Assembly: GCA_028066055.1 (NCBI GenBank)
Contig: JALCBY010000007.1
Span: forward strand, 62,001-126,000
DNA length: 64,000 nt
Direction: 5' to 3'
Source of the DNA: Hyphomicrobiaceae bacterium
Lineage (GTDB): Bacteria > Pseudomonadota > Alphaproteobacteria > Rhizobiales > Methyloligellaceae
Shown here: in pieces, positions 18,319-28,097 of the stretch
Numbering within the stretch: position 1 is the first letter of the stretch
Layout: each line of letters starts with the position of its first letter
Notes under the pieces: model-generated
What the model saw: only the letters and a program-made list of their open reading frames with translations
Databases searched by the model: none
Told to the model about the DNA's origin: nothing
Position numbers and translations under genes: made by a program

Positions 18319-18798
18319 TTACTTCGGCATGACAACTGTATCGATGACGTGGATAACGCCGTTCGAGGTGACGATATCGGCCTTCGTCACCTTGGCATCG
18401 TCGACCATCACGCCCTTGGTGGCGTTGACCGCGATCTTCGAGCCCTGGACCGTTTTTACGGCGACCTTTTTGCCGGCGATGTCACCCGACATGACCTTGC
18501 CGGGCACGACGTGGTAGGTCAGGATTGCGACGAGTTTCTCTTTGTTTTCAGGTTTGAGCAGGCTGTTGACTGTTCCGTTCGGCAGTTTGGCGAAGGCTTC
18601 GTCGGTTGGCGCGAAAACCGTGAACGGGCCCTTGCCTTTGAGGGTGTCGACAAGGCCCGCCGCCTTGACTGCGGCAACCAAGGTATTGAACTGGCCGGCG
18701 CCTGCGGCTGTATCCACGATGTCCTTGCTGCCTGCTTGAGCGAAGGAGACCGGTACGATCAGCAGAGCGGCGACCAGAAGATTGCGAAGAAGTGTCAT
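18319..18798 (-). CDS. Secreted fasciclin (FAS1) domain protein
   Basis: 159 residues: signal peptide (~1-22, ending SFAQA) and a single FAS1 domain. The H1 motif [10 protein letters not shown] and the H2 region with YHVVPGKV are present, ending [15 protein letters not shown]1 domains mediate adhesion to cells or matrix; in proteobacteria many are small exported proteins of uncertain role. The ATG at 18798 is chosen because AGGAG lies about 9 bases upstream; an in-frame ATG six codons earlier lacks one. Confidence 0.92.
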   Translation of the reverse strand: MTLLRNLLVAALLIVPVSFAQAGSKDIVDTAAGAGQFNTLVAAVKAAGLVDTLKGKGPFTVFAPTDEAFAKLPNGTVNSLLKPENKEKLVAILTYHVVPGKVMSGDIAGKKVAVKTVQGSKIAVNATKGVMVDDAKVTKADIVTSNGVIHVIDTVVMPK

Positions 18799-18934
18799 TG
18801 GTGAACTCCTGTTCATTGGGGTTGGGTACCGGGCTTACGCAGCCGCATTCGGATTGGATCAGTCATATGGCGTGCCGTCGCAGCTCCGCCACGTCGACGC
18901 ATGGTCCGAGATGGGTTCTCGTTGGAGACCCGCT

Positions 18935-20155
18935 TCAGGTTTTCAATTTTCTGCGGAGAATGATGAGCAGCGCGGCGGTCGCTACCAGTGCCGCACCACC
19001 GGCCAGCGGCCAGCGCAACCCCACGAATTCGGCAATCCAGCCCATGGTCAACGAGCCGATCGCCGGTCCGCCGCGAAGGATGAGGCCGTAGATGCTCAAG
19101 ATGCGGCCACGCATGTCGGAATCGACATGAAACTGTAACAGGGTCTGAATTCCGGCTCCGGCAATCGACATGGTCATGCCAAGCGCGGCCATGGCCGCGA
19201 CGCCGATCCAGAGGTCGGTTGTGGCGACAAAGGCGGTCAATGCCAACGCCAGGCCGAATGCCGCGGCGAGGACCGTGCCGGTCAGGTCGCCTTCATGGTT
19301 GCGTCCCGCCAGCCAGAGCCCGCCGACAATGGCGCCACCGCCAAGGGTTGCCGTCAGCAACGCCAGGGTCTGCGGGCCGCCGTCGAACACGGCGGAAGCA
19401 ATGCCGGGCAGGAGCTCGACCAGCGGCCGTGCCCCCAGGCCGATGGCGACGTTGAGCAATAGCAGGGCCGACAGGCGAGAGTCGCGGATGGCATATGCGA
19501 AACCGTCCAGCAGGTCCGCAGTGAACTTTTTCCGGGTCCGGTTGGTCTTGAAGGGCCGCGCAAGCTTCAGGTTCAGCAGTATGAACAGGAAGAAGGCGAA
19601 GGAAACCGCATTGATGGCGAAGACCCAGGAGACCTGTCCACTGGCGATGATAACACCGGCGATCGCCGGACCGATCAGGCGCGCGAGATTGAATATGACC
19701 GAATTGATGCCGATTGCCGAGTTGAGCTGATGCGCGTGGACCAGGCTTGGAACAAGGGCGAGGCGGGCCGGCTGGTTGACTGCAGTGACGATGCCGAGAA
19801 ACAGGGAGAGGGCGGCAAGTGCAAAGACATCGATTGCACCCAAAGCGGCCAGCACGAACAAGGTCGCCGCCTGAATGCAGGAGAGACCTTGTGAAATCTG
19901 AACCAGGCGCAGGCGGTCGCGCCGGTCTGCGATCGCCCCGCTGATTGGACCGATGATCACGGCAGGAAAAAGGTCCGCAAACGCGATAATCCCGAGCCAG
20001 AAAGGCGACCCCGTCAGTTCCCATGTCAGCCACCCGACGGCAATACGCTGCATCCAGGTGCCGATGAGCGAAATGCCGTTGCCAACGACATAGCTGCCAT
20101 AGTTCGGCGAGCGCAGTGTCTCGATAATCTTTGCTGTGCCGGCGGTCGGAGGCAT
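18935..20155 (-). CDS. MFS transporter, MFS_3 (EntS-like) group
   Basis: Twelve-helix secondary transporter, 406 residues. It starts with LRSPNYGSYVVGNGISLIGTWMQ typical of the MFS_3/DUF894 subfamily, with the loop 2-3 motif GAIADRRDRLRL. Relatives export siderophores or drugs; the substrate here is unknown. It stands alone between the fasciclin gene and the TAXI receptor gene, all on the minus strand, with a terminator separating it from the latter. Confidence 0.87.
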   Translation of the reverse strand: MPPTAGTAKIIETLRSPNYGSYVVGNGISLIGTWMQRIAVGWLTWELTGSPFWLGIIAFADLFPAVIIGPISGAIADRRDRLRLVQISQGLSCIQAATLFVLAALGAIDVFALAALSLFLGIVTAVNQPARLALVPSLVHAHQLNSAIGINSVIFNLARLIGPAIAGVIIASGQVSWVFAINAVSFAFFLFILLNLKLARPFKTNRTRKKFTADLLDGFAYAIRDSRLSALLLLNVAIGLGARPLVELLPGIASAVFDGGPQTLALLTATLGGGAIVGGLWLAGRNHEGDLTGTVLAAAFGLALALTAFVATTDLWIGVAAMAALGMTMSIAGAGIQTLLQFHVDSDMRGRILSIYGLILRGGPAIGSLTMGWIAEFVGLRWPLAGGAALVATAALLIILRRKLKT

Positions 20156-20242
20156 TTGAGGGTCGATTGGGGTGAGCCAGGAGGCGAGTCGTTACGCGCA
20201 ACGATAGCATGCGCAGGCATTCATGCACGAAATTGCCGTCAC

Positions 20243-20270
20243 AAAAAAACCGGCCCCTGGAAGGGGCCGG
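20243..20270 (-). terminator. Intrinsic terminator after the TAXI receptor gene
   Basis: Stem CCGGCCCCT / AGGGGCCGG (20250-20270) with a 3-base loop; read leftward it is followed by seven T's (20243-20249). It lies 31 bases after the receptor's stop. Confidence 0.9.
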
Positions 20271-20301
20271 CCTTGTCGTTCACGTGTGTGAGCTTTTGCA
20301 G

Positions 20302-21456
20302 TTAACGCTGCTGGGTCGCCCACCACGTGGAGAATTTCTTGAACAGCGCCTCGAGTTCGGCGTCGGAATAGTTCTGCCCCGTACCGCCGCTTTCCTTTAG
20401 GAACGCTGCAAATGCGTCCTTGGCGGCGTCCGGCTTTTTCCGGTTGGCCGGGTTGTCCAGCCATTGCTGGGCAGGCTTGAACCGGGTCCATCCGGGAATG
20501 TTCGCGGCCAGGTTCACCGTTTTCCACTTCGGGTGTCTCGGTGGTCTCTGCAAATTGGGAAACTTGGCGAAAAACTTGTCGACGAAACGCGCAACCTTGT
20601 TGTAGCGGTCTGAGCCTTCCTTCCAGTTGTAGACAGCAAGCACAACGCCACTGGCATAAGACTCAACATCCTGACCCTCCGGAATGATGTTCGGATACTG
20701 TTTGTGGGTCAGTTTCGTCGGAAGATACACTTCGAGAAGTTTGGCGTTCTGCTCCGGTGACAGGCTATTGGGGCCGAGTGGAACGATGTGCAGGCCATCT
20801 TCCTTTTTGAGCTTGGCGTAACCGGGCACCGGTGCGCCGGCGAGCAGGACCGTTGCCGCGATCTCGCCACTCTTGACTTTATCGAGCGCCTTGGCGGTGT
20901 CGATGTAAATCGGTTTCACGTCGACGCCGATCAGACGGAAGATCGTCTGGCTGCCGATATCCGTGGCGCTCCAGGGGCGCCAGAAGTTGACCGTTTTGCC
21001 CTTCAGGTCGTCGAACTTCTTGACGTCCGTGCGGGCGATCAGATGATACTCGGAATTGTAAAGCTTGGTGATATAGCGAATGCGGTTGTCGATATCACCG
21101 TAGAGCGTGGGGTCCAGATTCTTGAAGAACGACAGATGATCCTGCTGCGTCAATCCCATGTCGATACCGCGCAGGAACAGGATGTCGATCACATTCTGCC
21201 CGCCGCCGCGGCCGATCAGGGGAAGGACACGCATGTCGTTGCCCTTCAGATCGTCCAGTTCGTTGGCGATGTCGGTTGCGTAACGAATATAGGTACCGTT
21301 GATGCCGCCGCCGATAATGCTTACCGAACTGCGGTTCCGCTCAAATCGCTGTTTTTCATAAGGTGACAGCTGGCGCTGTTGGGCATAGGCCGTACCGGTC
21401 ATAACGAGTGCGGCCAACAGAACGAAAATAAATTTTGTGCGCGTCTTGAAACTCAT
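20302..21456 (-). CDS. TAXI-type TRAP transporter solute receptor (orphan)
   Basis: Periplasmic receptor of the TAXI class of TRAP uptake systems, 384 residues. A signal peptide (FVLLAALVMTGTAYA, ~12-26) precedes the domain; SIIGGGINGTYIRYATDIAN and LPLIGRGGGQNVIDIL match the TAXI ligand-binding start. It is longer than usual (about 320), with a polar C-terminal extension of ~60 residues rich in Lys/Asp. No TRAP permease gene is nearby. The ATG at 21456 has AGGAGGG upstream. Ligand unknown. Confidence 0.85.
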   Translation of the reverse strand: MSFKTRTKFIFVLLAALVMTGTAYAQQRQLSPYEKQRFERNRSSVSIIGGGINGTYIRYATDIANELDDLKGNDMRVLPLIGRGGGQNVIDILFLRGIDMGLTQQDHLSFFKNLDPTLYGDIDNRIRYITKLYNSEYHLIARTDVKKFDDLKGKTVNFWRPWSATDIGSQTIFRLIGVDVKPIYIDTAKALDKVKSGEIAATVLLAGAPVPGYAKLKKEDGLHIVPLGPNSLSPEQNAKLLEVYLPTKLTHKQYPNIIPEGQDVESYASGVVLAVYNWKEGSDRYNKVARFVDKFFAKFPNLQRPPRHPKWKTVNLAANIPGWTRFKPAQQWLDNPANRKKPDAAKDAFAAFLKESGGTGQNYSDAELEALFKKFSTWWATQQR

Positions 21457-21634
21457 TCTTGTCTTCCCTCCTGACAAGCGTAAAAAAATTTTCCCCCTGA
21501 GCCATAACTCGCCGTCAGTTGGGCGTTATTATGGCAAGTTTTGGAATTTACGACTAAGGTCATATGCGTGCCGGAAAGGGCGAGATCGTTTCGTTGTGCA
21601 GAGGCGGTATGCAGCGCCTTCTGGGCGCACGGTG

Positions 21635-23983
21635 TCAGAGGTTGGCGCGGCGCAGCCTGAGAGCATTTCCGACAACCGAAACCGACGACAGGCTCATTGC
21701 CGCCGCCGCAACCATTGGCGACAGTAGGATGCCAAGCGCTGGATACAGGATGCCTGCCGCGATCGGTACACCTACTGCATTGTATGCAAAGGCAAAAAAC
21801 AGGTTTTGCTTGATATTCCTGAGAGTTTGTTCAGACAGTCGGCGTGCCCGGACAATTCCTGTAAGATCACCCTTCAACAGAGTAATCCCCGCGCTCTCGA
21901 TCGCCACATCCGCACCTGTGCCCATGGCGATGCCGACGTCGGCCTGGGCGAGGGCTGGGGCATCGTTCACACCGTCTCCGGCCATGGCTACTGTAGCCCC
22001 ACTTTGCTGAAACTCTTTGACGATTTTCGCCTTTTTGTCGGGCAATACGTCCGCCCGCACTTCGTCGATGCCGAGCCGTCCGGCGATCGCGTTTGCCGTG
22101 CGGATATTGTCTCCTGTCACCATAACAATGCGTAGGCCTTCGGCATGCAGAGCCTGCAGGGCATCAGGGGTCGTTTCCTTGATTGGATCTGCGACGGCCA
22201 CAATGCCGGCAACCTGCTTGCCAATGGCGACGTAGATCGCGGTCTTACCTTCACCGCGCAGCCGGTCCGCCTGTTCCTTGTGCTGGCTTACTCTCAATCC
22301 GAGTTCATCTTCAATCATGGCCGCATTGCCAAGAGCCACGGTCTTGTCCGCAACCGTGCCTTTTACGCCTTTGCCGGTCACAGCCTCGAAGGACACCGAG
22401 CGGGGCAGGGCGAGGTTCTGATTGCGGGCACCCTCGACGATTGCTTCGGCAAGCGGATGCTCGCTGCCAAGTTCGAGCGCGGCGGCGAGCTTCAGGACGT
22501 CCTTCTCCTTGTGTTTTCCTGTCGCGAGCACATCGGTGACTTGCGGCTTGCCCACCGTCAGCGTGCCGGTTTTGTCGACGAACAGCGTGTCAACGGCCGC
22601 GAAGCGCTCCAGGTTTTCCGCATCTTTGATGAGGATGCCCGCCTGGGCCCCGCGCCCGGTGGCGACCATGATCGACATGGGGGTTGCGAGCCCCAATGCG
22701 CAGGGACAGGCGATGATGAGCACGGACACAGCGGCGATGAACCCATAAGCCATTGCAGGTTCGGGACCCCAGACCGACCAGACGACAAAGGCGACAATCG
22801 CCGCAGCCACGACCGCCGGAACGAAATAACCGGCAACGACGTCCACCATTTTCTGTATCGGCGCGCGGCTGCGCTGGGCGTCGACAACCATGGTGACAAT
22901 CTGGGAGAGAACGGTATCCGCGCCGACGCGTCTCGCTTCCATCACGAAGCTGCCGGTTTTATTGAGCGTTCCGCCGGTGACCGTGTCGCCCACCGCCTTT
23001 TCGACGGGGACGGGCTCGCCGGTGAGCAGGGACTCATCGATTGATGAATGTCCGTCCACGACCACGCCATCCACAGGCACCGCGTCACCGGGGCGTATGC
23101 GCAACCGGTCGCCGGACTTCACCTCATCGAGAGGCACCTCTTCGTCCAAGCCGTCTTGTCCAACGCGCAGCGTGGTCTTGGGTGCAAGGTCGAGCAACGC
23201 ACGGATCGCATCTCCGGTGCGCTCACGCGCTCTGAGTTCCAGTATTTGTCCCGCAAGCACGAGAACGATGATCATCGCCGCAGCCTCAAAATAAACGGCG
23301 ACCGAACCGGAAGCGTCGCGGAACGCGGCCGGAAACATACCCGGCGCAATGACGGCAACCACGGAATAGAGATAGGCGGCGCCAACGCCGATGCCGATCA
23401 GCGTCCACATGTTGGCGGCGCGGTTTACAAAGGACGCCCAGCAACGTTCGAAGAACGGCTTTGCCACCCAAAAAACGACAGGCGTGGCAAGGATCAGTTC
23501 AAGCCAGGCGGCGGACCTGTGACTGAACCACTCCCTTATCGGTAATCCGACCATCGGCCCCATCGCAAGAACCAGAATGGGGATGGAGAATGCGATGCCG
23601 ATCCAGAAACGTCTCGTGAAATCAAAGAGTTCCGGATTTGGCCCCGCATCGGGGGCGGGCAGACCCATCGGCTCCAGCGCCATACCGCAGATCGGGCATG
23701 TGCCGGGTCCCTCCTGCACGATCTCCGGGCACATGGAACATGTGTAGAGCGTCCCTGGAGGTGCTGGCTCCGGTTCCTTCCGTTCGCCGAGATACTTGTC
23801 GGGATCTGCCTCGAATTTGGTCTGGCAGTCCTTGCGGCAAAAATAATAGTGCGTGCTGTCATGAGTGGTCATGTGCTTCGCGCCAGCGATCTGAACGGTC
23901 ATCCCGCAGACGGGATCAACTGCCGTGTCTGCCGTTTGAGTATCCTGAGTACCAGTGCCGTGGTGGCAGCAGCTTTCGCTCAT
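21635..23983 (-). CDS. copA: Copper-exporting P1B-type ATPase
   Basis: Pumps Cu(I) out of the cytoplasm. 782 residues. Instead of CxxC HMA domains, the N-terminus has a YHS domain (DPVCGMTV ... [12 protein letters not shown]) and a heavy-metal-binding zinc-ribbon-like segment (CSMCPEI ... CPICGMAL). Eight membrane helices, with the metal-site CPC near 425, phosphorylated Asp in DKTGT near 470, SEHPLAEAI and TGDN all present. Divergent from csoR, sharing a 110-base control region with a CsoR-type operator, which strongly implies copper-inducible expression. Confidence 0.95.
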   Translation of the reverse strand: MSESCCHHGTGTQDTQTADTAVDPVCGMTVQIAGAKHMTTHDSTHYYFCRKDCQTKFEADPDKYLGERKEPEPAPPGTLYTCSMCPEIVQEGPGTCPICGMALEPMGLPAPDAGPNPELFDFTRRFWIGIAFSIPILVLAMGPMVGLPIREWFSHRSAAWLELILATPVVFWVAKPFFERCWASFVNRAANMWTLIGIGVGAAYLYSVVAVIAPGMFPAAFRDASGSVAVYFEAAAMIIVLVLAGQILELRARERTGDAIRALLDLAPKTTLRVGQDGLDEEVPLDEVKSGDRLRIRPGDAVPVDGVVVDGHSSIDESLLTGEPVPVEKAVGDTVTGGTLNKTGSFVMEARRVGADTVLSQIVTMVVDAQRSRAPIQKMVDVVAGYFVPAVVAAAIVAFVVWSVWGPEPAMAYGFIAAVSVLIIACPCALGLATPMSIMVATGRGAQAGILIKDAENLERFAAVDTLFVDKTGTLTVGKPQVTDVLATGKHKEKDVLKLAAALELGSEHPLAEAIVEGARNQNLALPRSVSFEAVTGKGVKGTVADKTVALGNAAMIEDELGLRVSQHKEQADRLRGEGKTAIYVAIGKQVAGIVAVADPIKETTPDALQALHAEGLRIVMVTGDNIRTANAIAGRLGIDEVRADVLPDKKAKIVKEFQQSGATVAMAGDGVNDAPALAQADVGIAMGTGADVAIESAGITLLKGDLTGIVRARRLSEQTLRNIKQNLFFAFAYNAVGVPIAAGILYPALGILLSPMVAAAAMSLSSVSVVGNALRLRRANL

Positions 23984-24014
23984 CGCGAGAATCCTTGAAC
24001 TTGCCAGATACCTT

Positions 24015-24031
24015 ATACCCCTATAGGGTAT
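24015..24031. promoter_or_regulatory. CsoR-type operator between copA and csoR
   Basis: Inverted repeat ATACCC-N5-GGGTAT, a G-tract operator like those bound by CsoR/RcnR-family repressors. It is 32 bases from the copA start and 62 from the csoR start, placed to control both directions. Confidence 0.75.
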
Positions 24032-24092
24032 GTGATCGTGTTCGCGGTTTCAACCGCGAAGTGGCGCATCAGCACAGGAGGCAACCGCATCC

Positions 24093-24365
24093 GTGAAACC
24101 ACGTCACAAGGACTGTTTGTCACGTCTTTCCCGCGTCGAGGGACAGGTGCGCGGCATCGCCCGGATGATCGAGGATGAACGCTACTGCATCGATATCCTG
24201 ACCCAGATCCGTGCGATTAAGTCCGCTCTCAACAAGGTCGAGACGGAGATTCTGAAGGACCACGCCGACCATTGTGTCGCGGAGGCCATCAGCAGCGGCA
24301 GCGAGAAGGAGCAGAAAGTGAAGTTCAACGAGCTTGTGGAACTGTTCGAGCGATACAAGCAGTGA
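24093..24365 (+). CDS. csoR: Copper-sensing repressor, CsoR family
   Basis: All-helical metal-responsive repressor, 90 residues. The Cu(I) ligand pattern of CsoR is intact: Cys32, His57 and Cys61, with the same spacing (25 and 4) as the founding member, and not the His-rich N-terminus of nickel-sensing RcnR. HTH-free DNA binding is by the basic helix CLSRLSRVEGQVRGIARM. GTG start at 24093 with AGGAGG about 11 bases upstream. It should repress copA and itself until copper binds. Confidence 0.93.
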   Translation: MKPRHKDCLSRLSRVEGQVRGIARMIEDERYCIDILTQIRAIKSALNKVETEILKDHADHCVAEAISSGSEKEQKVKFNELVELFERYKQ

Positions 24366-24397
24366 CTTCCGCTAAAGTTGGGCGACGACGGAAACCC

Positions 24398-24426
24398 TTG
24401 GTCGGCACGGCTCTTCGCCCTATACA
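24398..24426 (+). promoter_or_regulatory. Predicted promoter giving a leaderless mRNA
   Basis: TTGGTC (24398-24403), a 17-base spacer and TATACA (24421-24426). The next gene's ATG begins 7 bases after the -10, about where RNA should start, and no ribosome site precedes it. Confidence 0.5.
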
Positions 24427-24432
24427 ACCGCG

Positions 24433-25023
24433 ATGCTTTCCTTCGCGCTTGCCGTTTTCTTCCTCTTCATAACTCCGGGCCCAGGCGTTCTCTCCATCGC
24501 CGGCGTCGGCGCGGCATACGGATACCGCAAGGCTTTGCGCTATTTCGCCGGGCTCTTTGTCGGCACGAACCTTGTGGCATTTGCGGTGATCTCCGGGCTC
24601 GCGGCTTTGATGCTGTCAGTTCCTGCACTGCGATCGCTTTTCCTGTTCGGGTCTGCCGGCTACTTGCTCTATCTCGCCTACCGGATCGCTTTTTCCGGGA
24701 CCGAGATCGCATTCATCAAGGCGCCGACGGCACCGGGTTTTGTTGCCGGCATTGTGTTGCAGGCGATCAACCCCAAGGCTTATGCGGTTAACACGACATT
24801 CTTCAGCGGTTTTGCATTCTGGCCGGAGAGCCTCGTGGTCGAGACGATGATCAAGCTTGCGATCATGAATGCGATCTGGATCCCAATCCATGTCGGTTGG
24901 CTTGCCGCAGGCGTGACGGTGCAGCGTCTTAATCTCGCGCCGCGCACACACTTTGTTATCAATATGATCATGGCGTTTTCGATGTTGGCGGTGGTAGTGC
25001 TCGCGACCCTTGCCCAACGCTAA
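24433..25023 (+). CDS. LysE/RhtB family exporter
   Basis: Small inner-membrane exporter of amino acids or related compounds, 196 residues with about six hydrophobic segments. The LysE motif is at the start (FLFITPGPGVLSIAGVGAAYG) and the NPKAYAV motif follows near 115. Substrate unknown. The ATG at 24433 has no Shine-Dalgarno site; a good promoter ends 7 bases before it, so the mRNA may be leaderless. It follows csoR but is probably transcribed on its own. Confidence 0.88.
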   Translation: MLSFALAVFFLFITPGPGVLSIAGVGAAYGYRKALRYFAGLFVGTNLVAFAVISGLAALMLSVPALRSLFLFGSAGYLLYLAYRIAFSGTEIAFIKAPTAPGFVAGIVLQAINPKAYAVNTTFFSGFAFWPESLVVETMIKLAIMNAIWIPIHVGWLAAGVTVQRLNLAPRTHFVINMIMAFSMLAVVVLATLAQR

Positions 25024-25065
25024 GGGTGCGCATAGCCTTCGGGCTCTCAACGGGAGGTGCGCGTT

Positions 25066-25860
25066 ATGGATCTGAAGAACAAGGTTACAATCATTACCGG
25101 TGCGGCACGCGGGATCGGTTTCGCGTGCGCGGAGCGGTTCATCGCCGACGGCGCGAAGGTGGTTCTGGCAGACATCAATGAGAAGGGCGGGGAGAATGCG
25201 GCAGAACAATTGTCGGGGTCCGGTGAACCTCCGATTTTCGTTGAGTGCGACGTCGGCGAACGGCTCGACGTGCACAATCTCGTCGCGGAGACTGTCGACG
25301 CGCATGGCCGCGTCGACGTTCTTGTGAACAACGCGGCGCAGCTCGACAGCGCGGCGTTCCTTGAGCTTGAAGAGGAGCAGTTCGATGCGGTTCTGAAGAC
25401 CAACCTCAAAGGACCGTTCCTTGTTGGTCAGGCGGTGGCAAGGCAAATGGTCGCGCAGGTCGAGAATGGCGGCACCCCTGGCGTGATCATCAACATGTCT
25501 TCCGTCAACGCGGTTTTCGCGCTGCCGGATCATCTCGCTTACACCGTCGCGAAAGGCGGGCTGTCGCAATTGACTAAGGCCATGGCTCTGGCCCTGGCAC
25601 CGAACGGTATTCGCGTGAATGCGATCGGTCCAGGATCAATCATGACGGAAATGCTGGAAAAGGTGGCAACCGACGAGGACGTCTCAAACCGCATTCTCTC
25701 GCGCACGCCGATCGGCCGTTTCGGCGAGCCCTCCGAAGTCGCTGCGATCGCCGCGTTTCTGGCAAGCGAGGAGTCCAGTTACATCACCGGCACCACGATC
25801 TATGCCGACGGTGGTCGGCTGGCCCTGAATTACACGGTGGATGTGCGTTCAAAGGATTGA
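25066..25860 (+). CDS. SDR family oxidoreductase
   Basis: NAD(P)-dependent short-chain dehydrogenase, 264 residues. Cofactor motif TGAARGIG (11-18), NNAA (88-91), catalytic Ser in NMSSVNA (~145), Tyr159 and Lys163 (YTVAK) are intact; an acidic Asp36 after the second strand (VVLADIN) favours NAD. C-terminal YITGTTIYADGGRLAL is typical. The ATG at 25066 has GGGAGG about 9 bases upstream. Substrate unknown; it follows the LysE gene by 42 bases. Confidence 0.92.
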   Translation: MDLKNKVTIITGAARGIGFACAERFIADGAKVVLADINEKGGENAAEQLSGSGEPPIFVECDVGERLDVHNLVAETVDAHGRVDVLVNNAAQLDSAAFLELEEEQFDAVLKTNLKGPFLVGQAVARQMVAQVENGGTPGVIINMSSVNAVFALPDHLAYTVAKGGLSQLTKAMALALAPNGIRVNAIGPGSIMTEMLEKVATDEDVSNRILSRTPIGRFGEPSEVAAIAAFLASEESSYITGTTIYADGGRLALNYTVDVRSKD

Positions 25861-26103
25861 GTATGGCGTTTTCAACAGTCTTTCTGCGGTTGAATTCCGT
25901 CGGTCAACGTGTTTTGAACGCTCATCATTGTTCGCGTAAGCACACCCCGATGTCGGGACTGGTAGCGCGTTCGCCATGTTTTTGGTTGATAGGGTCGCGA
26001 GAATAACTGTTGAGAAGCGACGGCGAGTTTTGTTCAATCAGCCGCCGCGACGGTGGCGGTCGGGCCAACCAGATGTGAGGCCGGTCAAAGGGATAATCGT
26101 ACA

Positions 26104-27252
26104 GTGAAACGTGTGCTCACCATTGCGGCATGGAACATCTGCGTGATTTTCGCGCTTCTGGCGTTGATCGAGTTGGGTTTGCGCTTCACCCCGTTTGATA
26201 CGGCCCGTCATCCGGCCGCAAACAATCCGCCCGATTACTATGTCGCAGACGGAACGCTCGGTATTCGCATCAAGCCGAATTTTCCAGATGGCTGGTTCGA
26301 GTTTCGCGGACCGGGACACAAGATTTTCTCCAACGAGTTCGGCTGTTTCGACAGGCCTTTGAAGCTCAAGAAGGACGAGCCATACGCGCTCGCAATCGGC
26401 GACAGTTTCACGTGGGGGTACAATCCGCTTGAAGAGAAATGGACGAGCATCATCGAGCGCAAGACCGGTGTTCGCGTTCTGAAGTGCGGCGTTGCGGGAA
26501 CCGGAACGAAGTACCAGTTGCGCCTTCTCAGACAGTTACTGGAAAAGCTGCCGCACCCGCCGCAAACGGTCATCCATCTCTACGACACCACCGATTTCAA
26601 TGACGACTTCATCTTTCCCGGGGAGACCGTGCTTAACGGGAAGCGGATAGATGATTTTCAGAAGATTCGGCTCAGTGACGGCAAGCACTTCAAGGACGGC
26701 CCGGCATCGGACTCAGAGGTGCCGGACCATTCCTATGGTATCCAGGCGCCGAAGAAGAACCGGCCCCTCGTGCTGCCGAGCCTGCTGAAAATCGCGTTCA
26801 TGGTCGATGGTCAGGTCGAGAAGCGCCGGCTGGTTCTGGAGGGTCTGAATCCCGAGTATCTGCGTTGGCGCTACGAGTTCAATCTTCTCCTGCTCGATGC
26901 CGCAAAATACCCTCACGTCTCCAAAAAGCTCGATGAACATATCGAAGCGCTGAAGGACGTCAGGCAAGAGGTGCAGGATGCGGGTGCGTCATATGTCCTG
27001 TTTCACACCAACAGTTTCCGCTTGCCCAAGGACCGTCCGCTTGTCCAGAGGCTGAATCGGTTCTTTGCGAGCGTGCCGGAGTTCAAGGGGCGGGCGCCGG
27101 AGTTGGGCCGCCATCTCTTCGATCCGCACTGGAACGCCGAGAGTGAGAAAAAGGTCGCTGAATTCATGCTGGAACGCATGAAGCAGCAAGTGCTGATATC
27201 TGAAGGCCGAAGAACCCGTTCTTTGAACGTCGTGAACCGTACCGTCGATTGA
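26104..27252 (+). CDS. Membrane-anchored SGNH/GDSL hydrolase-like protein
   Basis: 382 residues. One N-terminal membrane helix (~3-22) is followed by a periplasmic SGNH-type domain: block I AIGDSFTWG with Ser101, a block II Gly (GVAGTGTKYQ) and C-terminal FDPHWN with Asp340 and His342 as the remaining triad. The group includes esterases and O-acetyl-transferase partners of cell-surface polysaccharide systems. Substrate unknown. The GTG at 26104 with AAAGGGA upstream is preferred to an earlier GTG at 26053 that lacks one. The 243 bases before it (25861-26103) hold nothing I recognise. Confidence 0.82.
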   Translation: MKRVLTIAAWNICVIFALLALIELGLRFTPFDTARHPAANNPPDYYVADGTLGIRIKPNFPDGWFEFRGPGHKIFSNEFGCFDRPLKLKKDEPYALAIGDSFTWGYNPLEEKWTSIIERKTGVRVLKCGVAGTGTKYQLRLLRQLLEKLPHPPQTVIHLYDTTDFNDDFIFPGETVLNGKRIDDFQKIRLSDGKHFKDGPASDSEVPDHSYGIQAPKKNRPLVLPSLLKIAFMVDGQVEKRRLVLEGLNPEYLRWRYEFNLLLLDAAKYPHVSKKLDEHIEALKDVRQEVQDAGASYVLFHTNSFRLPKDRPLVQRLNRFFASVPEFKGRAPELGRHLFDPHWNAESEKKVAEFMLERMKQQVLISEGRRTRSLNVVNRTVD

Positions 27253-27267
27253 TCAAGATATTGTGGA

Positions 27268-27705
27268 CTACTCGTCGGTGGACAATGGCCTGACACCCGC
27301 GCCGTGGTGATATACGAGCTGGGCACCATACCAGCCGCCGAGGGCCATGATCGCCAATCCGGTGATGCTGAGACACAATGAAAACAAATCCGGATCCTGC
27401 TTTGGCAACCATTGATCATTCCGGACAATGACGGCTGCCAGGTAAACGGTCCACGAAGCGCCCATCAGCAATGCATGACGGTTGGCGGTCGATACGGCGG
27501 CGGGTCGTTGTTGTGCAAGATCGACAAACCCGGCAATCATCGCCGGAATCGCACATATGGTTCCGGCAATGAGCAGCAGGTTCCCGTAATGCCAGGCATC
27601 TTCTAGCCCGAGCAGCGCCAGCACGTCACAGGCCGTTCCCGCTACCCAGAAGGCGATCGGGAAATGCACCAGGAGAGGGTGAAGCGGGTGGCCAAGAAGG
27701 CGCAT
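27268..27705 (-). CDS. DUF2231 membrane protein
   Basis: 145 residues with four hydrophobic segments. The family signature HPLHPLLVHFPIAFW opens the protein; the His residues in and near membrane helices suggest redox cofactor or metal binding, but the function of DUF2231 is not established. It lies 15 bases after the 114-aa membrane protein gene on the same strand, so both are co-transcribed from the promoter at about 28100, divergent from the SufR-like regulator. Confidence 0.87.
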   Translation of the reverse strand: MRLLGHPLHPLLVHFPIAFWVAGTACDVLALLGLEDAWHYGNLLLIAGTICAIPAMIAGFVDLAQQRPAAVSTANRHALLMGASWTVYLAAVIVRNDQWLPKQDPDLFSLCLSITGLAIMALGGWYGAQLVYHHGAGVRPLSTDE

Positions 27706-27720
27706 CGGTTCACGCGTACG

Positions 27721-28065
27721 CTAGACGACGCCAAAAACGGTTCCGGCAAGCAGCAGAAAACCGACAACCGCAGCCCCGGCGTGAATGACAACGACTTTTT
27801 TCGGTGCGACTTCCTTCTTCAGATGCAGGGATGCGAGGTAGAAACCGCCCAGAGCCGTGATCACGAGAATGACCAATGCGGTTGTGGTCATTCCTCCGGC
27901 GCTACCCATTGCGGCGATTAGAACCAAAACGAGGCCGGTTGCGCCAAGACCCGCATGGAGCAGGGAAAGTGGCCAGGATGCGAGTTGGCCTCGAAGCACC
28001 GAACTGGCGAGCACCAGGCCACCGGCTGCGGCGATTGCGAATACGACAACGGCGTATGTGAGCAT
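27721..28065 (-). CDS. Hypothetical four-helix membrane protein
   Basis: 114 residues, four predicted membrane helices rich in Ala/Gly/Leu/Val, no recognised family. A His occurs in the second helix (LSLLHAGLG) and another in the fourth (VVVIHAGAAVV), like its DUF2231 partner, so a shared redox role is possible but unproven. First gene of a two-gene operon; a near-consensus promoter lies about 30 bases upstream. Divergent from the cysteine-rich regulator. Confidence 0.78.
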   Translation of the reverse strand: MLTYAVVVFAIAAAGGLVLASSVLRGQLASWPLSLLHAGLGATGLVLVLIAAMGSAGGMTTTALVILVITALGGFYLASLHLKKEVAPKKVVVIHAGAAVVGFLLLAGTVFGVV

Positions 28066-28097
28066 GAGCGTTTCCTCCGTTCATTCAACAGATGCTG

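Noticed and set aside
25861-26103. tRNA or other RNA gene in the gap before the SGNH gene
   Set aside because: No cloverleaf or conserved RNA pattern was found; only weak, imperfect inverted repeats.
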